Source of the DNA: Acididesulfobacillus acetoxydans
GTDB taxonomy: Bacteria > Bacillota > Desulfitobacteriia > Desulfitobacteriales > Desulfitobacteriaceae
Reading direction: 5' to 3' (one strand)
NCBI RefSeq assembly: GCF_900016645.1
Contig: NZ_CDGJ01000003.1
Length of the DNA: 64,000 nucleotides
Below, piece after piece: positions 50,603-58,721 of this stretch (position 1 is the first letter of the stretch; every line of letters starts with the position of its first letter). The notes below the pieces were generated by a model. That model searched no databases, was not told the DNA's origin, and saw nothing but the letters and a program-made list of their open reading frames with translations. Position numbers and translations under genes: made by a program.

Positions 50603-53144
50603 TATACGGTGTACCCGTCAAAGGCAGACTGGTTCTGAATTTGCCGTCCAAGCGGCGATAAGCACAAGCCACCGCCGGAGCCACCGGAATAGAGGCGATC
50701 TCCCCGACCCCTTTCGCCCCGTAAGCCAAAGGAGACGGATTCTTCTCGATGATCAGTACTTCTGTCTCCGGCATGTCCGTGGATCTGAACAACCCCAACG
50801 TGGCAAATTTGGCCGTCGGAACCCCTTGGCGCAAAGGAAACTCCTCCCGCAGAGCAAAACCTAACCCCATGGCAATACCGCCTTCCACCTGCCCTTCCAC
50901 CGCTTTGGGATTGATGGCCCGGCCCACATCATGCGCGGCGATCACTTTGACCACGCGTCCCGTCTCGTCCAAAATCACGACATCGGTCGCATAGCTATAA
51001 GCGACATGATTCACGGGATGGGGTTTATCCGCATTCAGAACATCCGTAATCCCCGAATATTCCCCTTCATAAACGGCGCCCTCCAACTCCGCCAGAGACT
51101 TGTGGTTCATATCCTGCTGCAATTTGAGGGCTGCTTGGCGGGTCGCCTCCCCAGTGAACAGGGTCTGACGCGAGGCGGTTGTCGTCCCGGCATTCGGGGT
51201 GAGGAACGTGTCCGGGGGGGTGACCTCTATCAGCCCCGGCGCCAGACCGGTCGCTTCGCTGATGATCTGGGTCACAATGGTGGCCAGGCCTTGACCGATA
51301 CAGGCCGCACTCGTATAGGCGAAGACCCGGCCCTGTGCCACTTTAAGTTTAATCCGGCCAACGTCCGGCAGTCCGACGCCAATCCCGGTATTTTTGAGGG
51401 CACAGGCGATTCCGGCATAAGGGCTGGATTCATACGCTTCCCGGACCGCCAAGAGGGTCTCTTTAATGGCGGTGCCCTCGTCGCAAATCTGACCCGTCGG
51501 ATTCTCCTTGCCCGCTTCCAGAGCATTGCGCCAGCGCATCTCCCAAGCTGAGATGCCAACTTTCTCCGCCAGCAGATCCATATTGCCCTCACAAGCGAAA
51601 GCCGATTGCGGCACCCCGAAGCCACGGAAAGCCCCCGCCGGGGGGTTATTCGTGTAGACACAGTACCCGGTAATGTCCACATTGGCTATTTCGTAAGGCC
51701 CGCCGATATGGGTACAGGCGCGCTGCAGAACCGCCGTGCCCAGCGAAGCGTAAGCCCCGGTATCGGCCGTGATCCGGGCGACCAGTGCCGTAAGTTTTCC
51801 CTCTGCGTCACACCCCGTCGTCAAGTCCAACTCCATCGGATGCCGCTTGGGATGAACCATCATGCTTTCCTGACGGCTTAGGGTCAGTTTCACCGGTTTA
51901 CCGGTCTTCAGGGCCAACAAAGCCGCATGATGCTGTACGCTCAGATCTTCTTTCCCACCGAAGCCCCCTCCCACAAATTTACTGACAATGCGCACTTTTT
52001 CAGGAGGAAGGGCCAGGATCGAACAAATGCCGTGCAGATCATCATAAACCCCTTGGTCGGCCACGTACACCGTGACTCCGCCGTCATGATCCGGCTCCGC
52101 CAGGGCACTCTCCGGCTCCATGAAAGCATGCTCCGTCGGCGGTGTCGAATAATGCTGGGTGACCACATAAGCCGAATGTGACAAAGCCTCCTGCGCGTTT
52201 CCCCGTTCCACTCGCGTGGTGCTCAACAGGTTGCCCTTCGGGTGGATTTGGGCCGCCCCTTCCCTCAATGCTTCCGCCGGGCTGAGCACAGGTTCCAGTT
52301 CATCATATTCGAACTTAATCAGCTTTAGAGCCTCCCGGGCTGCCTTTTTCGAACGGGCTGCCACCAGAGCCAAAGCATCACCGACGTAGCGGGTTTCTTC
52401 TCCCACTGCGACCAAAGTCGGCCAGTCGTGAATAATATGCCCGTGGTAACGCTCACCTGGAATGTCATCGGCCGTCAAAACCGCTTCCACTCCCGGAAAG
52501 GCCCTGGCCGCCTCCGTAACCAGCGTCTTCAGCAGAACCCTGGGGGCCGGTGAACGCAGTACAGCCCCGAAAAGCATCCCCTCCCGGTACATATCGTCGA
52601 CATATTCCGCCTCGCCCAAGGTTTTCGCCCGAGCATCGACCCGATGAAAGTTGGCGCCGATCCCGCTTTTAACAGGAGCCGTCCCGAAAGCTGACTCTCC
52701 GCGCAGGGCCTTGCCGGCCAGGAGAATTCCCTGCTCTATTTTGACATATCCGGTGCAGCGGCACAAATTCGCCCGTATCCCGTCTTTAATGTCTTGCGGC
52801 GAAGGGTCCGGGTTCCTGTCTAAAAGGGCCTTGGCACTCATCACCATCCCCGGAGTACAAAAGCCGCACTGAACCGCCCCGACTTCCGCAAAGGCCCAGC
52901 TGAAGACTTCTTTCTCTTTCTCGGACAATCCGTCCGTCGTCATCAGCTCTTTCCCCTCAACCTTGCCTGTCGTCAGGCGGCAGGCCCGCATGGGCTTTCC
53001 GTCAACCAGAATCGTGCAGGCGCCGCATACCCCTTCGCCACAGCCGTTCTTGAGCGAAGTCAAATGCAAATGATCCCGCAAAAACTCCATCAGATTCATG
53101 TCTTCATCTGTGGCATAGCTCTTACCGTTTACACTGATGTTCAT
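50496..53144 (-). CDS. Selenium-dependent xanthine dehydrogenase type, fused 2Fe-2S and Mo-binding chain
   Basis: An 882-residue molybdenum hydroxylase with the 2Fe-2S subunit fused to the Mo-binding subunit, the layout of selenium-dependent xanthine dehydrogenase and XdhD-type proteins. Residues 1-150 hold both clusters (GCGEGVCGACTILVDG; QCGFCTPGMVMSAKALLDRNP; RANLCRCTGYVKIEQGIL); the rest is hammerhead plus Mo domains (IVSKFVGGGFGGKEDLSVQHHAALLAL, NNPPAGAFRGFGVPQSAFA, AAHDVGRAINPKAVEGQVEGGIAMGLGFAL, and catalytic Glu in GAKGVGEIASIPVAPAVACAY). Selenium in these enzymes is a labile cofactor ligand, not selenocysteine, and indeed no in-frame UGA is seen. The last 30 residues come from tandem repeats rather than family sequence. 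Confidence 0.9.
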   Translation of the reverse strand: MNISVNGKSYATDEDMNLMEFLRDHLHLTSLKNGCGEGVCGACTILVDGKPMRACRLTTGKVEGKELMTTDGLSEKEKEVFSWAFAEVGAVQCGFCTPGMVMSAKALLDRNPDPSPQDIKDGIRANLCRCTGYVKIEQGILLAGKALRGESAFGTAPVKSGIGANFHRVDARAKTLGEAEYVDDMYREGMLFGAVLRSPAPRVLLKTLVTEAARAFPGVEAVLTADDIPGERYHGHIIHDWPTLVAVGEETRYVGDALALVAARSKKAAREALKLIKFEYDELEPVLSPAEALREGAAQIHPKGNLLSTTRVERGNAQEALSHSAYVVTQHYSTPPTEHAFMEPESALAEPDHDGGVTVYVADQGVYDDLHGICSILALPPEKVRIVSKFVGGGFGGKEDLSVQHHAALLALKTGKPVKLTLSRQESMMVHPKRHPMELDLTTGCDAEGKLTALVARITADTGAYASLGTAVLQRACTHIGGPYEIANVDITGYCVYTNNPPAGAFRGFGVPQSAFACEGNMDLLAEKVGISAWEMRWRNALEAGKENPTGQICDEGTAIKETLLAVREAYESSPYAGIACALKNTGIGVGLPDVGRIKLKVAQGRVFAYTSAACIGQGLATIVTQIISEATGLAPGLIEVTPPDTFLTPNAGTTTASRQTLFTGEATRQAALKLQQDMNHKSLAELEGAVYEGEYSGITDVLNADKPHPVNHVAYSYATDVVILDETGRVVKVIAAHDVGRAINPKAVEGQVEGGIAMGLGFALREEFPLRQGVPTAKFATLGLFRSTDMPETEVLIIEKNPSPLAYGAKGVGEIASIPVAPAVACAYRRLDGKFRTSLPLTGTPYSRGQKSEAGGQNEGKMTEAGTEVRSQRPEVRTRGK

Positions 53145-53301
53145 GATCGTCGGGCCTGCGTACTTCTGACCTTGGCCAGGAGGGGCGCGGCCCTTCTGCC
53201 TCCTTTCTCTGTCTGTGACTTATGCTATCTGACGTGAGCGCATCCTTCGCCATTCACGCGGCAGATGTTCGCACCCCTATTGCCTGTCTCCCCCGTTCTC
53301 C

Positions 53302-53487
53302 TTCCGACCTCTGACCTCTGATTTGACCTCAGGCTCTCTTATTTTCCCTAGTTCCGACCTCCGACCTCCGACTTGGCCTCAGGCTCTCTTATTTCTCCTC
53401 GTTCCGACCTCTGACCTCCCACTTCTGTTTTGACCTCAGGCTCTCTTATTCCCCCCCGTTCCGACCTCTGACCTCCGACTTCTGAAT
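53302..53487 (-). repeat. 50-57-base tandem repeats at the 3' end of the hydantoinase gene
   Basis: Units start at 53302, 53352, 53402 and 53459, each opening TTCCGACCTCYGACCTC and continuing with TGACCTCAGGCTCTCTTATT. The last unit encodes the hydantoinase C-terminus (RSRRSEVG), and the rest fills the gap to the dehydrogenase gene. A single related copy lies at 54992-55010, just after the carbamate kinase stop. Confidence 0.92.
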
Positions 53488-54845
53488 ACGTAGCCCCCGG
53501 ACGGCCGGACGTCGAGCAGCCTCCCCTCTTGTACAACCAAGCGGCCGCGCAAAAAAACATATTCGGCTTTTCCCTCTATCTTAAACCCCTCAAAAGGAGA
53601 GTAATCCACCTGCTGATGCAGAGTTCCGGCGCTAAGCGCCGTGGAACCCTCCGGGTTCCAGACCACTACGTCCGCGTCACTGCCGACGGCCAGCGTCCCT
53701 TTGCGCGGATAAAGACCGAACAGTTTAGCCGGATTGGCAGCGGTCAGAGCGGCAAAGTCACTGAGACCCATCCTGCCGCTTTTGACGCCATAAGTGTAGA
53801 GAAGCCCTAACCGCGTTTCCACACCCGGCATTCCGTTGGGGATCCGGCTGAAATCCTCCCGGCCCAGCTCCTTTTGTCCCCGGAAATTGAAGGCACAGTG
53901 ATCCGTCGCCAGCGTGTCGATCACTTTGGCCTCCAGGCCTTGCCAAAGTGCCTCCTGATGGCCCGCGGGCCGCAGAGGAGGAGAAATGACATATTTCGCC
54001 CCCTCAAAGCCCTCTGCCCCATAGCGGCTGTCATCCAGAAGAAGGTACTGCGGACAAGTCTCGGCGTAAACCTTAAGGCCGCGCAATTTCGCCTTGACAA
54101 TCTCCGCCAGCGCATCCCGGGTACTGACATGCACGATATACAGAGGTGCTCCCACAGCCTCCGCCAAGGCAATAGCCCGGGACACCGCTTCTTTCTCCGC
54201 CGCGACCGGCCGGGTCAACGGGTGAAAGCGGGGTGAGCGTTCTCCCCGGCGCAGGGCCTCCCGGGTCAAGTCGAAAACCAGATCTCCGTTCTCGCAATGT
54301 AAACAGAGCAGGGAGCCATTCTCTTTTGTTTTGCGAAACGCTTGCAAAAGTACCGTGTCATCTACTTGCAAAGTGTTCTTATAAGCCATATAGAACTTAA
54401 AGGAAGTAATCCCATCCTCCCGGGCGAGCAGGTCCATCTCTTCCGCCACAGATTCACTCCAATCCGTGACCGCCATATGAAAACCATAATCGGTGAACGC
54501 TTTCCCCCGCGCTTTGGCTTGCCAGTTTCTCAGCGCCTGGGCCAGGGACTCACCGTGAAACTGAGTCGCGAAATCAAGCACGGTCGTGGTTCCCCCCAAG
54601 AGGGCCGCCCGTGTACCTGTGAAAAAATCATCTGACGTGAAAATCTCGCCGGCCGGAAGATCAAAATGGGTGTGCGGGTCGACCCCGCCGGGAAAAAGAT
54701 AACAGCCGTCAACCCCGTAGACCGTATCATCCGTTCTTGTCAAACCCAAACCTAAAGAAGAGACCTTTTCTCCTTCTATTCTTAAGTCGGCCCGGAACAC
54801 ATCCCCGGCCGTAACAATCGTTCCGCCTTGCAAAACAATGCCCAT
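53436..54845 (-). CDS. hyuA: Dihydropyrimidinase/hydantoinase family hydrolase (HyuA/SsnA-cluster type)
   Basis: A 469-residue cyclic amide hydrolase. Metal ligands and carbamylated Lys region: YLFPGGVDPHTHFDLPAGEIFTSDDFFTGTRAALLGGTTTVLDF, GITSFKFYMAYKNTLQVDDTVLLQAF, LLCLHCENGDLVFDLTREAL, PLYIVHVSTRDALAEIVKAKLRGLKVYAETCPQYLLLDD and DTLATDHCAFNFRGQKEL. In the E. coli locus of similar content, the homologue is HyuA (YgeZ), tied to anaerobic urate breakdown. GGAGAGGGAGAG precedes the ATG. The last ten residues or so are repeat-derived. The exact ring substrate is not known from sequence. Confidence 0.92.
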   Translation of the reverse strand: MGIVLQGGTIVTAGDVFRADLRIEGEKVSSLGLGLTRTDDTVYGVDGCYLFPGGVDPHTHFDLPAGEIFTSDDFFTGTRAALLGGTTTVLDFATQFHGESLAQALRNWQAKARGKAFTDYGFHMAVTDWSESVAEEMDLLAREDGITSFKFYMAYKNTLQVDDTVLLQAFRKTKENGSLLCLHCENGDLVFDLTREALRRGERSPRFHPLTRPVAAEKEAVSRAIALAEAVGAPLYIVHVSTRDALAEIVKAKLRGLKVYAETCPQYLLLDDSRYGAEGFEGAKYVISPPLRPAGHQEALWQGLEAKVIDTLATDHCAFNFRGQKELGREDFSRIPNGMPGVETRLGLLYTYGVKSGRMGLSDFAALTAANPAKLFGLYPRKGTLAVGSDADVVVWNPEGSTALSAGTLHQQVDYSPFEGFKIEGKAEYVFLRGRLVVQEGRLLDVRPSGGYVFRSRRSEVGTGGNKRA

Positions 54846-55012
54846 GTCTCTCCCTCTCCTTCGCCCCTTTTCCCTGCGTCACCGGCAAGCCGCTGCCGGC
54901 ACCCTTAACGCCGGGCAATTTCCCCTTTTGCCTGTGAGGCCACCGGCTGCTGACTACCGGATATCCGAGACTTCCGTCACCCGCCTCCCCTCTTCCGACC
55001 TCCGACTTCTCT

Positions 55013-55966
55013 TTAGGTATCCGGATAAATGTGGGTGCCCGTCTTGCCCTCCACAGCCTCAGCCAGCGACTCGGGGTTGGTAATGATCGCTTCTTTCCCA
55101 CCCTGCTCCAAAAAGCGCAGAGCCGCTTCCACTTTCGGCAGCATGCTCCCCGGCGCAAAATGATGCTCTCCGATATACCGCCTCATCTCGGCGGCGCTCA
55201 CCCGGTCCAAAGCTTTCTGCTCCGGCTTGCCAAAGTTCAGGTAGACCATGGGCACCCCCGTAGAAATTACCAAGAGGTCCGCCCGGATCTTGACAGCCAG
55301 GAGGCTGGAGGCGAAATCCTTGTCGATCACGGCATCGACCCCGCCGAGCCGGCCGTCAGACCCTTTGACGACCGGAATCCCGCCGCCGCCGGCGCAGATG
55401 ACACAATAGCCGTCGCGCGCCAAGCGATCCACAATGCCAAGTTCAATGATCTCCAACGGATAGGGGGAAGGGACCACCCTCCGGTAGCCCCGACCGGCGT
55501 CATTTATCAGCGTCCAATCCGGATGCTCCACCCGGATCCTCTCCGCCTGCTCCTCGTTGTAAAACGTTCCAATCGGCTTACTGGGCTTGGTGAAAGCCGG
55601 ATCGTCTCCCGCCACCAAAACCTGAGTCACCACGGTGGCCGCCCGCAAATCAAAGCCGCGCTGCGCAAATTCGTTGTCCATAGCCTGCTGAATCTGGTAA
55701 CCGATGGCTCCCTGGGTGTCGGCGTCACAACTGACCAGGGGCACCCTGTGCAACCCTCCCATCTCATAGGCAATCTCAGCCCGGCGCAGAATAAATCCCA
55801 CCTGTGGCCCGTTCCCGTGCGTGATCACGGGATTATAACCGCGTTCGACCAATTCCGCGATGTGTTTGGCCGTTTCGCAGACGGCCTCATACTGATCCGA
55901 GACTTCCATGTGGGACTTGTCGCGGATGAGTGAGTTTCCCCCAATGGCAATAACAGCTAATTTCAC
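55013..55966 (-). CDS. arcC: Carbamate kinase
   Basis: Catalyses carbamoyl phosphate + ADP to ATP, CO2 and ammonia. The 317-residue protein has the amino-acid kinase fold with LAVIAIGGNSLIRDKSHMEVSDQYEAV, YNPVITHGNGPQVGFILRRAEIAYEM, ATVVTQVLVAGDDPAFTKPSKPIGTFY, ICAGGGGIPVV and VDAVIDKDFASSLLAVKIRADLLVISTGVPMVYLNFG. It starts 2 bases after the YgeW gene, as expected if YgeW releases carbamoyl phosphate that this enzyme turns into ATP. It would be the main substrate-level phosphorylation step of the locus. Confidence 0.95.
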   Translation of the reverse strand: MKLAVIAIGGNSLIRDKSHMEVSDQYEAVCETAKHIAELVERGYNPVITHGNGPQVGFILRRAEIAYEMGGLHRVPLVSCDADTQGAIGYQIQQAMDNEFAQRGFDLRAATVVTQVLVAGDDPAFTKPSKPIGTFYNEEQAERIRVEHPDWTLINDAGRGYRRVVPSPYPLEIIELGIVDRLARDGYCVICAGGGGIPVVKGSDGRLGGVDAVIDKDFASSLLAVKIRADLLVISTGVPMVYLNFGKPEQKALDRVSAAEMRRYIGEHHFAPGSMLPKVEAALRFLEQGGKEAIITNPESLAEAVEGKTGTHIYPDT

Positions 55967-55968
55967 GT

Positions 55969-56976
55969 TTATCTTCCACCCATCAATAACGTCATTACCG
56001 CTTTGGCAGTATGGATACGGTTCTCGGCTTCATCGTAGACAATCGAGTGCGGCCCGTCAATGACGGAATCCTCAACCTCGTTATTACGGTCAGCCGGCAG
56101 CGCGTGCATGTAGACCACGTCTTTGTCGGCCAAAGCCATCTTCGCTTCCGTGCATTTCCAACCTTTTTGGGCTTTCAGCTTGTCGTCGATCACCGCCGTG
56201 GCTCCGACCGGGGCCGCGCCTGTTTGGTCGGTCACCCAGCTGCCCCAGTTCTTGGGAATCACGATGTTGGCCCCCCGGTAGGCTTCTTCCTCATTATCCG
56301 TGACGGTCACACTCCCGCCGAACTTGGCCGCGTTGGCTTCGGCTTGCTCAATCACCCAGTCCGGCAGCTCCCAGCCTTTCGGGTGGGCCAGAACGACATC
56401 CATGCCATAGCGGGGGAAGAGGAGAATCTGCGATACCGGCACGGAAATCGGCTTCTTATGGCTTTCGGCGTAAGCCCAGATGATAGACACCTTTACCCGT
56501 TTGAGATCTTTGCCGATTTTCTCCTGCATCGTCATCAGATCAGCCAAAGCCTGGAACGGGTGGTAGAGATCGCATTGCAGGTTCATGACCGGAGCGGTGG
56601 ACCACTTCGCCATCTCGTTCAGGTATTTATTGCCGTAGCCCCAATTGCAATAGCGACAGGCTATCGCATGGCCGAAGCGCGACAGGATGATGGCCGTGTC
56701 TTTGGCGCTCTCTCCGTGCGAAACCTGCATACTGCTGCTGTCCAAAAACCCGGCGTGCCCGCCCAGCTGGGCCAGGCCCGCTTCCATCGAATTGCGGGTA
56801 CGAGTCGATTGTTCGAAGAACATAAGAAACATGGTCTTGTTGACCAGATAAGGGGTCGGTTCCCCCATGGCAAACTTCTTCTTTAAGTCGAAGGACACTT
56901 CCAGCATGGTGTCAACTTCCTCTTTGCTGAAATCCTCCAGATTGATAAAATGCCTGCCGTGAAAAATCGTCTGCAT
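55969..56976 (-). CDS. ygeW: YgeW-type carbamoyltransferase
   Basis: A 335-residue aspartate/ornithine carbamoyltransferase-fold protein of the knotted YgeW group. The carbamoyl-phosphate loop is FFEQSTRTRNSMEAGLAQLGGHAGFLDSS; others are HPFQALADLMTMQEKIGKDLKRVKVSIIWAYAESHKKPISVPVSQILLFPRYGMDVVLAHP and YMHALPADRNNEVEDSVIDGP, replacing the usual OTCase HCLP-type loop. E. coli YgeW is somewhat longer (about 396). The true acceptor is unsettled; neighbours (ygeX, arcC) suggest transfer of a carbamoyl group from a ureido-diaminopropionate-like compound to phosphate. CGAAGGAGG lies 7 bases before the ATG. Confidence 0.9.
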   Translation of the reverse strand: MQTIFHGRHFINLEDFSKEEVDTMLEVSFDLKKKFAMGEPTPYLVNKTMFLMFFEQSTRTRNSMEAGLAQLGGHAGFLDSSSMQVSHGESAKDTAIILSRFGHAIACRYCNWGYGNKYLNEMAKWSTAPVMNLQCDLYHPFQALADLMTMQEKIGKDLKRVKVSIIWAYAESHKKPISVPVSQILLFPRYGMDVVLAHPKGWELPDWVIEQAEANAAKFGGSVTVTDNEEEAYRGANIVIPKNWGSWVTDQTGAAPVGATAVIDDKLKAQKGWKCTEAKMALADKDVVYMHALPADRNNEVEDSVIDGPHSIVYDEAENRIHTAKAVMTLLMGGR

Positions 56977-57003
56977 TTTTTGTCCTCCTTCGTTTTTTTC
57001 AAA

Positions 57004-58254
57004 TCAATCCACCCGCAGCAGGTTTTCCGTACTTTCCGGCATTGCGGCCGCATACTTTTGCACAAAAAGTTGGGGAATGACGGCATACATAGCCGCCGCG
57101 TTCACAAGCTCCTTCTTCCAGGTCCTTTCATTGGGAGCATGGGCTTGATCCTCATGTCCGGGGCCGAAGCCGATACAAGGAATCCCGTAGCGCCCCATAA
57201 TGGAAACTCCGTTGGTGGAAAAGGTCCATTTGTCCAGAACCGCCGGCTCATGGAAGAGTGAATTGTAAGCTTCCTGCACCATATGGCAGACCGGGTGTTC
57301 CTCTTCAATCAGCCAAGTCGGAAAATAGGCCTCCGTCGGGTATACCAGCCCCGTATAAGCCGGCCGTTCATAGCCATACAGGGAAACTTCCGCCTGGGCC
57401 GCTTTCACCGAGGGGAGGTTACGGATTTGTTGAAGAGCGAACTCCGCCGTTTCTCCTGCCGTCAAGCGCCTGTCAATGGAAATCCGGCAACTGTCGGCCA
57501 CGGCACAGCGTGAGGGAGAAGTAAAAAAGATCTCGGACACGGTCAAACTGCCTTTGCCCAGAAAAGGATGGTCAAGCAGATTTTCATGCAGAGCGCGCAG
57601 CTCCGTCAGGATCGGGGCCATCTTAAAGATCGCGTTCTCCCCGCGTTCGGGAGCCGAGCCGTGACAGCTGATACCCTTGGTCAGCACTTTTATCTCCATC
57701 CGGCCCCGGTGTCCCCGGTAAATCTTCCCGTCCGTCGGTTCCGTAATCACGACGAATTCGGGTTTAAGCCGATCTTCGTTCACAATGTACTGCCAGCACA
57801 AGCCGTCGCAGTCTTCCTCCTGAACGGATCCCACCACAACCAGGGTGTAATCGTCTTCCAAGCCGAGTTCTTTAATGATCTTGCCGGCGTAGACCATGGA
57901 AGCCATACCGCCCTCTTGGTCACTGCCTCCCCGTCCGATGATGATCTCGTCATCTTCATACCCTTGGTGTGGATCGTACTTCCACAAGTCAGGATCCCCC
58001 ACACCGACCGTATCAATATGGGCGTCCATCGCGATCAAGTGGGACCCATGGCCGATATAGCCCAGAACGTTACCCATGGGATCGATCGTAACCCGATCAA
58101 AACCCACTTTCTCCATCTCGGCTTTGATCCGCTGAACCACCCGCCCTTCCTGACAGCTCTCGCTGGGAATGGCAATCATATCGCGCAAAAAGCGGCTGAT
58201 ATCCGGTTCATACTTTTTGGCCAGCGCTAAGACCTGAGCATAATCCATCTTCAA
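57004..58254 (-). CDS. ygeY: YgeY-family selenium-metabolism-linked hydrolase (M20 peptidase fold)
   Basis: A 416-residue metal-dependent hydrolase of the M20 peptidase/deacylase group: metal ligands in HLIAMDAHIDTVGVGDPDLWKYDPHQGY, the Asp/Glu motif GRGGSDQEGGMASMVYAGKII, VVGSVQEEDCDGLCWQYI, and FVVITEPTDGKIYRGHRGRMEIKVLTKGISCHGSAPERGENAI. The YgeY subfamily travels with selenium-dependent hydroxylase genes. It probably hydrolyses an amide made during purine-ring breakdown. First gene of a block with ygeW and arcC; the start is TTG 58254 (AAGGGAG 7 bases upstream) or ATG 58248. A sigma-54 promoter lies about 50 bases upstream. Confidence 0.92.
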   Translation of the reverse strand: MKMDYAQVLALAKKYEPDISRFLRDMIAIPSESCQEGRVVQRIKAEMEKVGFDRVTIDPMGNVLGYIGHGSHLIAMDAHIDTVGVGDPDLWKYDPHQGYEDDEIIIGRGGSDQEGGMASMVYAGKIIKELGLEDDYTLVVVGSVQEEDCDGLCWQYIVNEDRLKPEFVVITEPTDGKIYRGHRGRMEIKVLTKGISCHGSAPERGENAIFKMAPILTELRALHENLLDHPFLGKGSLTVSEIFFTSPSRCAVADSCRISIDRRLTAGETAEFALQQIRNLPSVKAAQAEVSLYGYERPAYTGLVYPTEAYFPTWLIEEEHPVCHMVQEAYNSLFHEPAVLDKWTFSTNGVSIMGRYGIPCIGFGPGHEDQAHAPNERTWKKELVNAAAMYAVIPQLFVQKYAAAMPESTENLLRVD

Positions 58255-58304
58255 TCCTAAACTCCCTTCGTCCTTTGCTTAAAAATTCGATCACTGATTT
58301 CCCA

Positions 58305-58322
58305 TGCAAGAAAGGGGCCAAA
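58305..58322 (-). promoter_or_regulatory. Sigma-54 (-24/-12) promoter of ygeY
   Basis: The minus strand reads TTTGGCCCCTTTCTTGCA. GG (-24) and GC (-12) are separated by exactly 10 bases and sit in TTGGC and TTGCA contexts, matching TTGGCACG-N4-TTGCA except at two positions. It leaves a leader of about 40 bases before ygeY. A sigma-54 activator gene lies just upstream. Confidence 0.78.
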
Positions 58323-58547
58323 CCGCGAGTTGAAACTCCGAAAGCAGCCGGCAAAGAACACTCGGCCGGCACCAAGCGCCCGGGCGCAAGCGACTGAGAC
58401 AAGTTTTCCCGCCCCGCGGCAGACGGTTCCCAGCCAAGAGGAAGGCCGATCCGTCCCCGAAGACGAGCGGGTCACACCATTAGGGCGACAGCACCCTCAG
58501 TGGGTGACAGCACCCTTTGACCCGAGGAAGCCAAAGCCCGGATACCT

Positions 58548-58620
58548 GTCTCAGTATAAGACCTCCGGCTGTCTCAGAATGAGACCCGAGGCTTGACCGC
58601 TGTCCGTCTCAGGCTGAGAC
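58548..58620 (-). promoter_or_regulatory. Three GTCTCA-N3-TGAGAC dyads, candidate activator binding sites
   Basis: GTCTCAGTATAAGAC (58548-58562), GTCTCAGAATGAGAC (58571-58585) and GTCTCAGGCTGAGAC (58606-58620) are three copies of one palindrome. Centres are 23 and 35 bases apart and lie about 240-300 bases upstream of the ygeY sigma-54 promoter, a position used by enhancer-binding activators. Confidence 0.75.
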
Positions 58621-58663
58621 TTCAGGCTTTATTTGATACCTGCCTGCTCACACATTTGGCACC

Positions 58664-58687
58664 ACTCCCACTTGTAGAAGTGGGAGT
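58664..58687. repeat. Perfect 10-bp hairpin, possible IS200/IS605 end remnant
   Basis: ACTCCCACTT, loop GTAG, AAGTGGGAGT. It resembles the terminal hairpins of IS200/IS605-type elements in Firmicutes from memory. No transposase is near. With no U tract it is a poor terminator for the activator gene whose stop is 35 bases away. Confidence 0.4.
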
Positions 58688-58721
58688 CTCACGGTTGGAT
58701 CAAACTTAAATCAACATCAAA

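Larger units (their letters stand above)
58255..58721. other. Regulatory intergenic region upstream of ygeY
   Basis: This 467-base stretch has no gene but dense structure: a sigma-54 promoter (58305-58322), direct repeats of GACAGCACCCT near 58481-58516, three GTCTCA dyads (58548-58620) and a perfect hairpin (58664-58687). Confidence 0.7.

Noticed and set aside
50496..53144. Selenocysteine in the selenium-type xanthine dehydrogenase
   Set aside because: No in-frame UGA is present, and in this family selenium is a labile ligand of the Mo site.
50461..53487. Tandem repeats considered as CRISPR arrays
   Set aside because: Units abut or nearly abut and are themselves the repeated sequence; there are no unique spacers of constant length and no cas genes.
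55031..55933. A 300-codon plus-strand open frame opposite carbamate kinase
   Set aside because: It is the antisense shadow of a well-supported gene in GC-rich DNA, with no ribosome site and no recognisable domain. Many other long antisense frames (for example 42009-43169 and 46270-47163) were rejected for the same reason.
58657..58675. TGGCACCACTCCCACTTG as a rightward sigma-54 promoter
   Set aside because: The spacing between the GG and the second element is 14, not 10, the second element lacks GC, and no rightward gene follows.
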